This document shows, one piece after another, positions 54,713 to 63,766 of a DNA stretch of 64,000 bases. The DNA lies in assembly GCA_963768085.1 (NCBI GenBank), contig CAVYGO010000003.1, forward strand, positions 558,001 through 622,000, written 5' to 3'. Source of the stretch: Pukyongia sp963768085 (GTDB lineage Bacteria; Bacteroidota; Bacteroidia; Flavobacteriales; Flavobacteriaceae). The translations under genes and the position numbers were made by a program. The notes under the pieces were generated by a model, which saw nothing but the letters and a program-made list of their open reading frames with translations, was not told the origin of the DNA and did no database searches. How positions within the stretch are numbered: the first letter of the stretch is position 1; every line of letters starts with the position of its first letter.

Positions 54713-55327
54713 CTATTTTTGATTTCGCAGCACAGGGTTCATCTCATCGTCATTGTACATTTTCATCTGTTTATAGACTTTCATGTACTTTGATCCTCCA
54801 GAGATGTCTTCCAGAAGCTGATCGATAGCAGTGCTTAGATCCACCCGTTGTTCCAATAATACATCAAGTTTGGTTTTACACGCTGTGATATGCTCCGCAG
54901 AAGCGTCGTTTCGAGAGGCTTCCTCATTCATATGATAAATCTTCAATGCGAGAATGGATAATCTGTCGATTCCCCAGGCCGGGCTTTCGGTATTAATGGT
55001 CGCCTTTTCTTCAGGAGTAACATCCTTGTACTTTTCATGAAAGTAGCTGTCGATATATTCTACAGTATCCGTTCTATCCTGATTGGAGGCATCAATCTTT
55101 CTCTTAAGGGTTAATGCAGCAACAGGATCTATATTCGGATCTCGAATTATATCCTCATAATGCCATTGTACAGTGTCGATCCAACATTTTCTGTACAATA
55201 AGTGGTCTATTAACTGGGATTCGCCGTCGTACGGATTGGTAAAAGGCTGATCCACGCTATCAATAATATGATAGGTTTCTATAACTTCTTGAAATATACG
55301 GTTCGCTCTATCACTAAACATATGCAT
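54713..55327 (-). CDS. DUF4254-domain protein
   Basis: 204 residues, mostly helical, no signal peptide. Family landmarks are a C-D-x-W-like HWHYEDIIRDPNI (read QWHYEDIIRDPNID near 50-63) and DRLSILALKIYHM (about 121-133). DUF4254 genes are usually next to a GT9 gene in Bacteroidota, as here, hinting at a role in lipooligosaccharide synthesis. Function unknown. Confidence 0.88.
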   Translation of the reverse strand: MHMFSDRANRIFQEVIETYHIIDSVDQPFTNPYDGESQLIDHLLYRKCWIDTVQWHYEDIIRDPNIDPVAALTLKRKIDASNQDRTDTVEYIDSYFHEKYKDVTPEEKATINTESPAWGIDRLSILALKIYHMNEEASRNDASAEHITACKTKLDVLLEQRVDLSTAIDQLLEDISGGSKYMKVYKQMKMYNDDEMNPVLRNQK

Positions 55328-55343
55328 CTAAATTTTACCCTAG

Positions 55344-55374
55344 GGGTTTAACCCTTATATTGGTTGCAAAGGTA
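55344..55374 (-). promoter_or_regulatory. promoter and palindromic leader of the DUF4254-GT9 unit
   Basis: TACCTTTG on the minus strand (plus 55367-55374) is a perfect -7 box. Between it and the start are two overlapping palindromes: GGGTTTAACCC (55344-55354) and CCCTAGGG (55338-55345). They may be an operator or a leader structure. Confidence 0.5.
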
Positions 55375-55415
55375 TTATATTTCATCTGTATATCACTAAT
55401 TATACATGGTGCAGA

Positions 55416-56339
55416 TTACAGGAAAATAAGTGCTCCTGGCAATAGCACCAATATCCACAAGAAAATTTCGCTAATGTATTTCTCCTCCCTGTTTTCGATG
55501 TAGTCGGCCATCGCAATAGCAAGCGGAGGAATAAGAAAGTAAAGCTCACTTCCATCCTTCACAGGAGCCGCGAATGATACGGCCATGGCACTGATTAATA
55601 TAACAAGTAATACAAGAAAATTAGGCTTTTCCTTTCGCATAATGCTACTGACCTTGAATAATCGATAGAATCCAATCCATACGGTCGCGCTAAGGAATAT
55701 GGCCGTGGGAATGAGTAAAGTAAAGGAATTGTAGGCTGAGAAGTCCAATCCAACGGGAGCAATGAATTTCTGAAACCATTCGAAGGAGTTTTCCGTAAGA
55801 TAAAAATAGGATGTGGTAATACTAAATGCCGCTAAAACTGCGATTATTGGTATAAATAAAAACCGGTAACTGGTTTTAGGTTTCCGAATAATTGCATAGT
55901 AGACGACCGCGAAAAATAAAAGGCTGTAAAAGTAAAAAAAACTTGCCAGTAACAACCAAAGTGATGCGTCGAGGATTTTCTTTTCGGTATTCTTTTCAGA
56001 AGCAAAGCTGAAAACTCTTCTAAGTGCGAAAAGACAGCAAATTTCCGCGATTAAAATCTCTGTGTTTCCAAAGATCGATGGAACCATGAGGGTAAAAAAG
56101 GTGAAAATAAGAACCGCCAGGGTGTTTTTTCGAGTGAGGTTATTCTTTCTCACCACAAAATTCAACAGCAAAGTTGCGAAAACCAGCAGTGCCGATATGG
56201 CGGTTATTTTCGCTATATTGCGGAGGTTTACATCGGTGCCTAGCGATATAAATTGAAAGGCGACAAAGGAAATTACCAACAGCGCACCCAAAATTAAAAA
56301 ATTCGCCGGGTTAGATTTACTGAAAAAGCTTGTAAGCAT
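55416..56339 (-). CDS. DUF6427-like membrane protein
   Basis: 307 residues with about ten hydrophobic segments, N-terminus MLTSFFSKSNPANFLILGAL as in the DUF6427 family of Flavobacteriia. Conserved charged residues are few. Function unknown; topology would suit a lipid or sugar transport or polymer enzyme. Divergent from the DUF6341 gene with overlapping promoters. Confidence 0.85.
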   Translation of the reverse strand: MLTSFFSKSNPANFLILGALLVISFVAFQFISLGTDVNLRNIAKITAISALLVFATLLLNFVVRKNNLTRKNTLAVLIFTFFTLMVPSIFGNTEILIAEICCLFALRRVFSFASEKNTEKKILDASLWLLLASFFYFYSLLFFAVVYYAIIRKPKTSYRFLFIPIIAVLAAFSITTSYFYLTENSFEWFQKFIAPVGLDFSAYNSFTLLIPTAIFLSATVWIGFYRLFKVSSIMRKEKPNFLVLLVILISAMAVSFAAPVKDGSELYFLIPPLAIAMADYIENREEKYISEIFLWILVLLPGALIFL

Positions 56340-56352
56340 TATGGGTAATTTA

Positions 56353-56373
56353 TATTTTTGCAGTATAAAGATA
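56353..56373. promoter_or_regulatory. overlapping divergent promoters of DUF6427 and DUF6341
   Basis: The plus box TATTTTTG (56353-56360) and the minus box TATCTTTA (plus 56366-56373) lie 5 nt apart in the 39-bp gap. Each -7 box falls in the other's start region, so they cannot be used at the same time. Confidence 0.5.
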
Positions 56374-56378
56374 CAGTT

Positions 56379-56609
56379 ATGAAGGACTTTTTTTACGGTA
56401 TAGAAACACTATTTGTTGATTATTTGTTTGCGCCTTACGATGCCCTCCGCGCTATGGAAATGGATAGTTGGTGGATATCAAATGTAATGAGCTGGGTGTT
56501 TTTTGTCCTCGGGTTGGTCGCATTCTTTTACTGGATGCGAAAACTTGCCGATGTTAATGCCCGTGGAGAAGAAGACCGTAGTTCTACTTCACACTCCTAC
56601 TTAGGATAA
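56379..56609 (+). CDS. small membrane protein, DUF6341-like
   Basis: 76 residues from the ATG at 56379 (an in-frame TTG seven codons earlier is less likely). The start MKDFFYGIETLFVDYLFAPY is typical of the DUF6341 family, and the single membrane helix is at about 28-52. Older annotations call relatives uracil phosphoribosyltransferase, for which there is no support here. The 3' end overlaps convergent purD by 9 nt. Confidence 0.85.
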   Translation: MKDFFYGIETLFVDYLFAPYDALRAMEMDSWWISNVMSWVFFVLGLVAFFYWMRKLADVNARGEEDRSSTSHSYLG

Positions 56610-57875
56610 ATCAAAACCGATATCGGTTCTAAAATACATCCTGTCAAAAGAAAGTTTTTCTATGTTTTGATAGGATTTTTTAATGGCTCTTTTAAAATCT
56701 TCATCCAGTGAGGTAACCGCGATCACCCGGCCACCATTAGTTACTAACTGTCCGTCTTTTATGGAAGTCCCGGCGTGAAATACAATAGAATCCTTAATTT
56801 CAGAAACACCTGAAATCACCTTTCCTTTTTCGTATGCTTCCGGATACCCTCCCGATACAACCATAATTGTAGCAGCGAAACGGTCATCCAGCTCCAGGGA
56901 TATCGCATCCAGTTTTTGCTGTGACGTTGCCCGCATCAGATTAACCAAATCTGTTTTAATCCTGGGTAAAACCACTTCTGTTTCCGGATCACCCATGCGC
57001 ACATTATATTCGATTACGTATGGTTCGTCGTTTACTTTGATCAGCCCGATAAAGATGAATCCCTTATAGTCAATATTTTCTTCGGCAATTCCATTAACTG
57101 TGGGTATCACCACACGATCTTTTATCTTCTGCATAAATTCGTCATCCGCGAAAGGGACCGGAGATACGGCTCCCATACCGCCAGTGTTTAGTCCTTTGTC
57201 ACCTTCCCCAATGCGTTTGTAATCTTTAGCCGTAGGCAATATTTTATAATTCCTTCCATCGGTAAGCACAAAGACACTTAATTCGATGCCATCGAGGAAT
57301 TCTTCTATCACCACTTTTGCACTTGCCTCTCCAAACTTGCTGTGCGCCAGCATGTTCTCAAGCTCCTGCTTAGCCTCACTCAGCGAGTTCAGAATAAGCA
57401 CTCCTTTCCCCGCTGCCAGGCCATCAGCTTTAAGTACATAAGGCGATTGCAATGTTTCCAGGAATTGCTTGCCCGCCTCAAGGCTGTCCTTTGTAAAACT
57501 CGCATAGGCGGCTGTGGGAATTTTATGCTGCATCATGAATTCTTTGGCTCGTTCTTTACTTCCTTCGAGCAATGCCCCTTGTTTAGATGGCCCAATTAAC
57601 ATAACATCCCTGAGCGCCATATCTTCAGCAAAGAAATCGACGATCCCATTAACCAGCGGATCTTCAGGCCCTACAATTACCATATCTATTTCATGCCTCA
57701 GCACTTCATCCTTGATAGCATCGAAATCATTGACAGAAACAGGCAAATTGGTCGCAATCGAATGGGTTCCCGCGTTTCCGGGGGCAACAAAAAGCTTGGA
57801 GCAGTTTTCACTTTCGGAAATTTTATAGGCAAAAGTATGTTCACGGCCTCCGGAACCTAGGATAAGAATGTTCAT
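56601..57875 (-). CDS. purD: phosphoribosylamine--glycine ligase
   Basis: 424 residues. N-domain MNILILGSGGREHTFAYKI, ATP-grasp block with VLKADGLAAGKGVLI (about 149-163), and NTGGMGAVSPVP near 229-240 with YNVRMGDPETEVVLPR near 292-307. It joins glycine to phosphoribosylamine, the second step of purine synthesis. Monocistronic by position. Confidence 0.98.
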   Translation of the reverse strand: MNILILGSGGREHTFAYKISESENCSKLFVAPGNAGTHSIATNLPVSVNDFDAIKDEVLRHEIDMVIVGPEDPLVNGIVDFFAEDMALRDVMLIGPSKQGALLEGSKERAKEFMMQHKIPTAAYASFTKDSLEAGKQFLETLQSPYVLKADGLAAGKGVLILNSLSEAKQELENMLAHSKFGEASAKVVIEEFLDGIELSVFVLTDGRNYKILPTAKDYKRIGEGDKGLNTGGMGAVSPVPFADDEFMQKIKDRVVIPTVNGIAEENIDYKGFIFIGLIKVNDEPYVIEYNVRMGDPETEVVLPRIKTDLVNLMRATSQQKLDAISLELDDRFAATIMVVSGGYPEAYEKGKVISGVSEIKDSIVFHAGTSIKDGQLVTNGGRVIAVTSLDEDFKRAIKKSYQNIEKLSFDRMYFRTDIGFDLS

Positions 57876-57898
57876 GCTGTGCTGATTTAATTCGTCTT

Positions 57899-57939
57899 CA
57901 AAAATAATTGTTTGTAAATTGAAGCCCTAATTATTTTTG
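57899..57939. promoter_or_regulatory. divergent -7 boxes between purD and the adenylate-forming enzyme
   Basis: Minus strand TATTTTTG (plus CAAAAATA 57899-57906) lies 24 nt before purD. Plus strand TATTTTTG (57932-57939) lies directly before the TTG start at 57941. Both are perfect TAnnTTTG. The second would leave no leader. Confidence 0.4.
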
Positions 57940-57940
57940 G

Positions 57941-59248
57941 TTGAATTTATTCGAACTTTCATTAAAATTGAACGGCTTCCCCATAAAGGAAGCAAAGCGT
58001 GACTTGCAAAAAATTCGGGCGATCCCGGAAATTGATTATGAGGATTATGTGAAAAGGGCGAGACAGGAAATCCTCTCTTTTCATTTAGCGAACAATCCCT
58101 TCTACCAACAATTTACCAACGGCAGGGATACGGTTGAATGGAGCAAGATTCCTGTGATGCAAAAAGGTGATTTGCAAAAACCATTAAAAGAACGCCTATC
58201 TGATGGATTTAGTGAACAGAAAGTGTATGTGAATAAAACCTCCGGTTCGAGCGGTCATCCTTTTATTTTCGCAAAAGACCGGTACTGCCATGCCCTCACC
58301 TGGGCGGAGATCCTGGACAGGTTCGGGTGGTTTGGTCTGGATTTCCATACTTCCTATCAGGCAAGATTCTATGGGATTCCACTGGACACTAAGGGTTATA
58401 AGAAAGAACGATTCAAAGACTGGCTCGGGAGCCGCTATCGTTTCCCTATTTTCGATCTGTCTGATGTCAAACTGGAGCAATTCCTGAATCATTTCCGAAG
58501 GAAAAAGTTCGATCATATTAACGGCTACACAAGTTCTATTGTTCTTTTCGCCAAATATCTCAACTCGAAAAAGATCACGTTAACAGACATTTGCCCTACT
58601 TTGAAATACTGTGTGGTAACCAGTGAAATGTTATTTGAAGACGATAAGAAACTCATGGAACATACATTTGGAGTTCCTGTGATCAATGAATACGGTGCCA
58701 GTGAACTTGATCTTATTGCGTTTACTAATGCTAATAATGAATTCGTTCTTAACAGTGAGACCCTTTATATTGAAATAGTTGACGATAAAGACGAACCGGT
58801 TCCGCATGGAACTCCGGGAAGGATTGTGATCACTTCTTTATACAATAAGGCACATCCTATGATCCGTTACGATATTGGGGATACAGGTTGTATCGATCCC
58901 GGAAGTAGCTTTAAAAAGCCCGTATTGAAAGAGCTGATAGGAAGAACAAATGATGTGGCAAAATTACCGGGAGGAAAAACAGTTCCCGGCTTAACGTTCT
59001 ACTATGTCACTAAAAGTGTGATCGAAGATGATGGAAATGTAAAAGAATTTGTAATCGAACAGGTAGCGCCCGATCGTTTTAAGATCATATATGTTTCAGA
59101 AAGGGAGCTCAATGCTTCAGAAGTGAATACCATTAAAAAGGCGTTATACAACTATCTTGAAAATGACCTTCAGTTGGAGTTTGTGCGCAAAGATGTTTTG
59201 GACAGAAGTAAGCGAGGTAAGCTAAAACAATTTACTTCACTGCTGTAA
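57941..59248 (+). CDS. phenylacetate-CoA ligase/CapK-family adenylate-forming protein
   Basis: 435 residues from a TTG start; no ATG lies near and an in-frame stop is at 57920. The AMP-binding loop is TSGSSGHPF (about 99-107), followed by NEYGASEL (about 249-256) and RYDIGDTGC near 308-316 with the ligase C-domain after. Members in polysaccharide loci (CapK-like) activate carboxylic acids, perhaps for acyl or amino-acid decoration of glycans. Convergent with the GT2 gene (12-nt overlap at the 3' end). Confidence 0.85.
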   Translation: MNLFELSLKLNGFPIKEAKRDLQKIRAIPEIDYEDYVKRARQEILSFHLANNPFYQQFTNGRDTVEWSKIPVMQKGDLQKPLKERLSDGFSEQKVYVNKTSGSSGHPFIFAKDRYCHALTWAEILDRFGWFGLDFHTSYQARFYGIPLDTKGYKKERFKDWLGSRYRFPIFDLSDVKLEQFLNHFRRKKFDHINGYTSSIVLFAKYLNSKKITLTDICPTLKYCVVTSEMLFEDDKKLMEHTFGVPVINEYGASELDLIAFTNANNEFVLNSETLYIEIVDDKDEPVPHGTPGRIVITSLYNKAHPMIRYDIGDTGCIDPGSSFKKPVLKELIGRTNDVAKLPGGKTVPGLTFYYVTKSVIEDDGNVKEFVIEQVAPDRFKIIYVSERELNASEVNTIKKALYNYLENDLQLEFVRKDVLDRSKRGKLKQFTSLL

Positions 59249-60052
59249 CTTTTGAATATAGCGTGGTCTTACGAAGAAATATTCATAGAAGAATTTCAAC
59301 ATGTTCCATCCCGACTTTATGGATGAATACCCCAGGTGGTCTTTGTAAAAACTATAGTTGTACTTCACCAGATTTGTTTTGTTCGAGCTCATGGAATCCT
59401 GCCTGACGCGATAAAACGAAAGGTCTTCCTGCATACCCATTGCCGGTTTGCCACTTCGTTTAATGGCTTCCAGCCATACGGCCCAATCCTGTCGTTTTCT
59501 AATATCGGGTGAAGCTATCTTTCCCAGTATTTCTGCGTTATACATCCCGGTTAAATTACCGATATAATTATTGCGATGTTGCTTCTTGTAAGTTAGTTCC
59601 GGAAGTGCCAGAATGCGTTTATTCAGGCTATTCCCAAACTCATCAATATGGATATAACTGGTATAGGACACAGCACATTGATTCTGGTTCATGAAAGTTA
59701 GTTGCTTCTCCAGTTTATCGGGATGCCATAGGTCATCAGAATCGAGAAATGCGATGAATGATCCACAAGCCATGGTGGTAGCCAGATTTCTGCAATAGGC
59801 TGCTCCCTTATTGGTAGAAACATCCTCTATGCGAATTCGTTCATCATTATGCGCGAAAGCTGTTATTTTGCTCAGAGAACCATCGGTGGAGGCATCATTA
59901 ACTATGATATGTTCCCAATTCGTGTAGCTTTGATTCAGGACGCTTTGCATGGTTTCTGAAATGAAAGATTCCGCATTATAAAGCGGTGTTATAATGGAGA
60001 TTAGGGGTGACCTCTCGTCACTAATATGCTCTTTTGTCTCCTTTGATAGCAT
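59237..60052 (-). CDS. glycosyltransferase family 2
   Basis: 271 residues. ISIITPLYNAESFI (about 19-32), VNDASTDGS (about 53-61) and the DxD-type AFLDSDDLWHPDKLEKQL (about 100-117) are the GT-A signatures. It adds a sugar to a lipid-linked glycan. It overlaps the end of the initiating transferase gene by 32 nt, so the two are translationally linked. Confidence 0.94.
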   Translation of the reverse strand: MLSKETKEHISDERSPLISIITPLYNAESFISETMQSVLNQSYTNWEHIIVNDASTDGSLSKITAFAHNDERIRIEDVSTNKGAAYCRNLATTMACGSFIAFLDSDDLWHPDKLEKQLTFMNQNQCAVSYTSYIHIDEFGNSLNKRILALPELTYKKQHRNNYIGNLTGMYNAEILGKIASPDIRKRQDWAVWLEAIKRSGKPAMGMQEDLSFYRVRQDSMSSNKTNLVKYNYSFYKDHLGYSSIKSGWNMLKFFYEYFFVRPRYIQKLQQ

Positions 60053-61376
60053 TATATACAGTTTGGAAGACGATCTTCAGATCCATGAATAAGGACCAGT
60101 TTTCGAGATAAAAGATATCGTATTTAACCCGGTTGATAATATGATTCTCATCTTCAACTTCTCCTCGGTACCCACTTACCTGAGCCAATCCGGTTATGCC
60201 TGGTTTCACAAAGTGACGTACCATAAATTTATCGATACGCTCGGCATACATATGTGTATGACTCACCATATGAGGCCTTGGGCCAACCACGCTCATCTCT
60301 CCTTTCAAAACGTTAATGAATTGAGGTAGCTCGTCAATACTGGTCTTACGTATGATCTTTCCTATTTTGGTTATCCGCGGATCATTTTTCATTACCTGGT
60401 GAAGGTGCGCCATAGGATTTGGTCGCATCGATCGGAATTTATAGCAATAAAATTCCTGATAATCAAGCCCGTTTCTTTTCTGTTTGAAGAAAATCGGCCC
60501 TTTGGATTCCAGTTTAATTATTAATCCCAGTAGCGGGGTTAGCCAGGACAGTACCCCAACAATGATAAATAACGATAATGTGATATCGAATCCGCGTTTA
60601 ATAAATTTATTAAAAGGTTCTTCTATCGGAATTTTCCGCATAGATAGAATGGGAAGGTAGCCGTAATAGGTGAAATCGAGTCGTTTACTGTAGATCTCTT
60701 TATTATCCGGCAGGAATTTTAGAATTTTAAGATTATTGTCGGAATAATCGATAAGTTTAGTGAGTTCATCATTGCTAAGCTCACCGACAGATGAATATAT
60801 TTCATCAATATTGTTGCTATTGATATACTCCAGGCAGTTTTCTATACTAACTTTTTCCGGCCCGTTTAAATCGAATATAGTAAGAAGCTTATACCCATAT
60901 TCCGGATTGTCGTCGAAAAATTTCCGAAGTTGATCGGTCTTCTGATTTAACCCGACAATTACCACCCGTCTGAGGTTCCCTCTTAATATAACCCGGTATT
61001 TTTTCAAAAGATAATAGATCCCCACTTTAACGATGGTGATGTATAGTATCACCAGCAGAACATAACGAAATATCGATAAAGGTTCTATTTCCAGTTCACG
61101 GTAAAATCCGAAGAAAGCGAATACCAAAAGTAAAAACAGAAGTCCCTGTTTTCCGACCAGGGATAGTATCGTGGTTAATCGTGTGAAACGAAAGATCTCG
61201 TAAAAACGTGACCTCAGTGATAGAATGATCCACGCTAAAGTTATAAAGACCACATAATTAATAAAAAGAAACCCGCTGCTGAAGAACTGATAGGCCAAAA
61301 AATGTATGATCACCAAATCAATGAGATATGAAATGGGCCTTAAATAACCTGAATATCTTCCAGTTCTATATATCAT
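60021..61376 (-). CDS. initiating sugar transferase, WcaJ-like
   Basis: 451 residues: four N-terminal membrane helices (to about 130), a CoA-binding-like domain (about 135-235), a fifth helix and the bacterial sugar transferase domain (about 265-451) with KRGFDITLSL, QKRNGLDYQEFYCYKFRSM, DELPQFINVLKGEMSVVGP (near 380) and FVKPGITGLAQV. It moves a sugar 1-phosphate (usually glucose or galactose) to undecaprenyl phosphate, the first step of exopolysaccharide synthesis. Confidence 0.95.
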   Translation of the reverse strand: MIYRTGRYSGYLRPISYLIDLVIIHFLAYQFFSSGFLFINYVVFITLAWIILSLRSRFYEIFRFTRLTTILSLVGKQGLLFLLLVFAFFGFYRELEIEPLSIFRYVLLVILYITIVKVGIYYLLKKYRVILRGNLRRVVIVGLNQKTDQLRKFFDDNPEYGYKLLTIFDLNGPEKVSIENCLEYINSNNIDEIYSSVGELSNDELTKLIDYSDNNLKILKFLPDNKEIYSKRLDFTYYGYLPILSMRKIPIEEPFNKFIKRGFDITLSLFIIVGVLSWLTPLLGLIIKLESKGPIFFKQKRNGLDYQEFYCYKFRSMRPNPMAHLHQVMKNDPRITKIGKIIRKTSIDELPQFINVLKGEMSVVGPRPHMVSHTHMYAERIDKFMVRHFVKPGITGLAQVSGYRGEVEDENHIINRVKYDIFYLENWSLFMDLKIVFQTVYNAIKGDKRAY

Positions 61377-61378
61377 CC

Positions 61379-62377
61379 TTATAGCCTGTTATGCTTAGAA
61401 AAGTCTTTGTGTTCACTATTGTGTAAATCTTCTGCCGAAAGGCTTCTGAAATACTCGAATGTTTTCTTCATACCTTCCTCACGGGAGACCTTAGGTTCCC
61501 ATCCCAGGATTTCCCTGGCTCTCGAAATGTCAGGTTGTCGTTGCAATGGATCGTCTTTCGGCAATTCCCTGTAAACTATTTTCTGTTCTGTTCCTGTTAA
61601 TTTTATAATCTCCTCGGCAAATTCAAGTATTGTTATTTCGTCAGGGTTCCCAATGTTTACCGGACGGGAATAATCACTCATCAATAACCTGAATAATCCA
61701 TCCACCTGGTCGCTCACATAACAAAAGGAACGAGTTTGTTTTCCATCTCCAAATACGGTAAGGTTCTCACCTCGCAGCGCCTGTCCAATAAAAGCAGGTA
61801 TCACGCGACCGTCATTAAGTCTCATTCGGGGGCCGTAAGTATTGAAAATCCGCGCTATTCTTGTTTCAAGGCCGTGAAATCTGTGATACGCCATCGTTAT
61901 AGACTCCTGAAAACGTTTGGCTTCATCGTAAACTCCTCGTGGCCCTATGGTATTCACATTTCCATAGTATTCCTCACTTTGCGGGTGTACCAGGGGATCA
62001 CCGTAAATTTCCGAAGTCGAAGCGATAAGAATCCGGGCTTCTTTTTGTTTTGCCAGTCCTAAAAGGTTATGAGTGCCCAGGGAGCCCACCTTTAAAGTCT
62101 GAATTGGAATTTTTAAATAATCGATTGGGCTCGCAGGCGAAGCAAAATGCATGATGTAATCCAATCTGCCCGGTACATGCACGAATTTGGTCACGTCATG
62201 GTGATAAAATTCAAAATCCGGGAGTTTGAACAGGTGTTCAATATTCTTCAGATCACCGGTGATCAGGTTATCCATACCCACCACATAATATCCTTCATCG
62301 ATAAACTTATCACATAGATGAGAGCCTAAGAATCCGGCAGCTCCGGTTATTAAAACTCTTTTCTTTCCGTTATCCAT
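61379..62377 (-). CDS. uxs: UDP-glucuronate decarboxylase (UDP-xylose synthase)
   Basis: 332 residues from the ATG at 62377, 4 nt after ugd; a longer frame start at 62473 lies inside ugd and is rejected. The Rossmann motif is GAAGFLGSHLCD (about 11-22), the catalytic Tyr/Lys in VYDEAKR (about 145-151), and RIARIFNTYGPRM and EETRSFCYV-like GKQTRSFCYVSD are typical of UXS. It turns UDP-glucuronate into UDP-xylose through NAD+-linked decarboxylation, using the product of ugd. Confidence 0.93.
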   Translation of the reverse strand: MDNGKKRVLITGAAGFLGSHLCDKFIDEGYYVVGMDNLITGDLKNIEHLFKLPDFEFYHHDVTKFVHVPGRLDYIMHFASPASPIDYLKIPIQTLKVGSLGTHNLLGLAKQKEARILIASTSEIYGDPLVHPQSEEYYGNVNTIGPRGVYDEAKRFQESITMAYHRFHGLETRIARIFNTYGPRMRLNDGRVIPAFIGQALRGENLTVFGDGKQTRSFCYVSDQVDGLFRLLMSDYSRPVNIGNPDEITILEFAEEIIKLTGTEQKIVYRELPKDDPLQRQPDISRAREILGWEPKVSREEGMKKTFEYFRSLSAEDLHNSEHKDFSKHNRL

Positions 62378-62381
62378 AGTT

Positions 62382-63692
62382 TTAGTTTGATGCAGTTCTC
62401 CCAATAGAAATATATTTAAAGCCTTCTTTGGCCATGTCCTCCACCTGGTAGATATTTCGCCCGTCGAAAACAACAGGGTTCCTTAACAGTGTCTTTAATT
62501 TAGTGAAACTTGGGGACCTGAAAATGCTCCATTCGGTGCATATCACAAGAGCGTCCGCGTTTTCAATTGCGTCGTACATGCCATCGGCATACGTTAATTT
62601 GTCTCCAAATTGCTTTTCAATATTCGGCATGGCTTCCGGATCAAAGACGGTAAGCTTAGCGCCTTGCGAAAGCAGTTCATTCATGATACTAATGGATGGT
62701 GCTTCACGTACATCATCGGTTTCCGGTTTAAACGCCAAACCCCAGATTGCGATATTCTTTCCTTTCAGATCGTGGTTAAAATGTTCGTTTATCTTAGGGA
62801 TCAAAATTCGTTTCTGGATCTGGTTTAATTCAACCACCGAATCAAGAATCTTGAAATCATAATCTACCAGACTTCCGGCATGCAGCAGTGCTTTGACATC
62901 TTTCGGAAAACAGGACCCTCCATAACCAATTCCGGGGAAGAGGAACCGCTTTCCAATTCTGGAATCTGTTCCCATACCCACACGAACTTTATCTACATCG
63001 GCTCCCACTTTTTCACAATAATTAGCGATCTCGTTCATAAAAGTGATCTTGGTCGCTAAAAACGAATTTGCCGCGTATTTGGTAAGTTCTGCCGACTTTT
63101 CGTCCATGATAATTATTGGATTCCCGGATCTCACGAACGGGTTATACAATTTCTTCATTAATTGGGTTGCCCGCTCACTGCTTGATCCAATAACAATTCG
63201 TTCAGGTTTAAGAAAGTCATCCACTGCGAAACCTTCCCTTAGGAATTCCGGGTTGGACACCACATCGAATTCCGATTTAGCATTTTCTGAAATAACAGCA
63301 TGAACCTTTTCGGCCGTGCCTACGGGTACTGTGCTCTTATCGACAATCACCTTATACGTAGTTATCTTCCTGCCTATTTCTTCAGAAACATTAAGTACAT
63401 AGGACAAATCTGCCGATCCGTCCTCATCTTCAGGAGTAGGCAATGCCAGGAAAACAATGTCCCCGTGTTCGAGTCCATCATCGAGCGACGTAGTAAACTG
63501 AAGCCGGCCGGCTTTGATATTCCTTTCAAAAAGAACGTCCAGATGAGGTTCGTATATAGGAACGGTCCCCTGCCTCATTTTCTCGACCTTTTCCGAATCA
63601 ATATCTACACAGATCACGTCATTCCCAGTCTCTGCCAGACAGGTGCCGGTTACCAATCCTACATATCCTGTTCCTATTACTGCTATTTTCAT
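62382..63692 (-). CDS. ugd: UDP-glucose 6-dehydrogenase
   Basis: 436 residues. N-terminal GTGYVGLVTGTCLAE (7-21), the Lys/Asn pair near 205-209 (KYAANSFLATK) and the catalytic Cys in GYGGSCFPKD (C261). It oxidises UDP-glucose to UDP-glucuronate with two NAD+. The next gene, UXS, uses the product. Confidence 0.97.
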   Translation of the reverse strand: MKIAVIGTGYVGLVTGTCLAETGNDVICVDIDSEKVEKMRQGTVPIYEPHLDVLFERNIKAGRLQFTTSLDDGLEHGDIVFLALPTPEDEDGSADLSYVLNVSEEIGRKITTYKVIVDKSTVPVGTAEKVHAVISENAKSEFDVVSNPEFLREGFAVDDFLKPERIVIGSSSERATQLMKKLYNPFVRSGNPIIIMDEKSAELTKYAANSFLATKITFMNEIANYCEKVGADVDKVRVGMGTDSRIGKRFLFPGIGYGGSCFPKDVKALLHAGSLVDYDFKILDSVVELNQIQKRILIPKINEHFNHDLKGKNIAIWGLAFKPETDDVREAPSISIMNELLSQGAKLTVFDPEAMPNIEKQFGDKLTYADGMYDAIENADALVICTEWSIFRSPSFTKLKTLLRNPVVFDGRNIYQVEDMAKEGFKYISIGRTASN

Positions 63693-63741
63693 ATAGTTTT
63701 AATCTGTTTCTTTATCACTACTATTCTCGGTTTTTCACGAC

Positions 63742-63760
63742 GGCAAAAATACAATTTGCC
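63742..63760 (-). promoter_or_regulatory. ugd promoter box with inverted repeat
   Basis: TATTTTTG (plus CAAAAATA 63744-63751) is a perfect -7 box 51 nt before the ugd ATG. It lies inside the inverted repeat GGCAAA-n7-TTTGCC (63742-63760), an operator-like arrangement. Confidence 0.45.
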
Positions 63761-63766
63761 TTTATT

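Noticed and set aside
56379..56609. Uracil phosphoribosyltransferase, a name often given to relatives
   Set aside because: 76 residues with a membrane helix and no PRPP-binding motif.
62378..62473. N-terminal extension of the UDP-xylose synthase
   Set aside because: It would overlap the end of ugd by 92 nt; the ATG at 62377 gives the standard Rossmann start.
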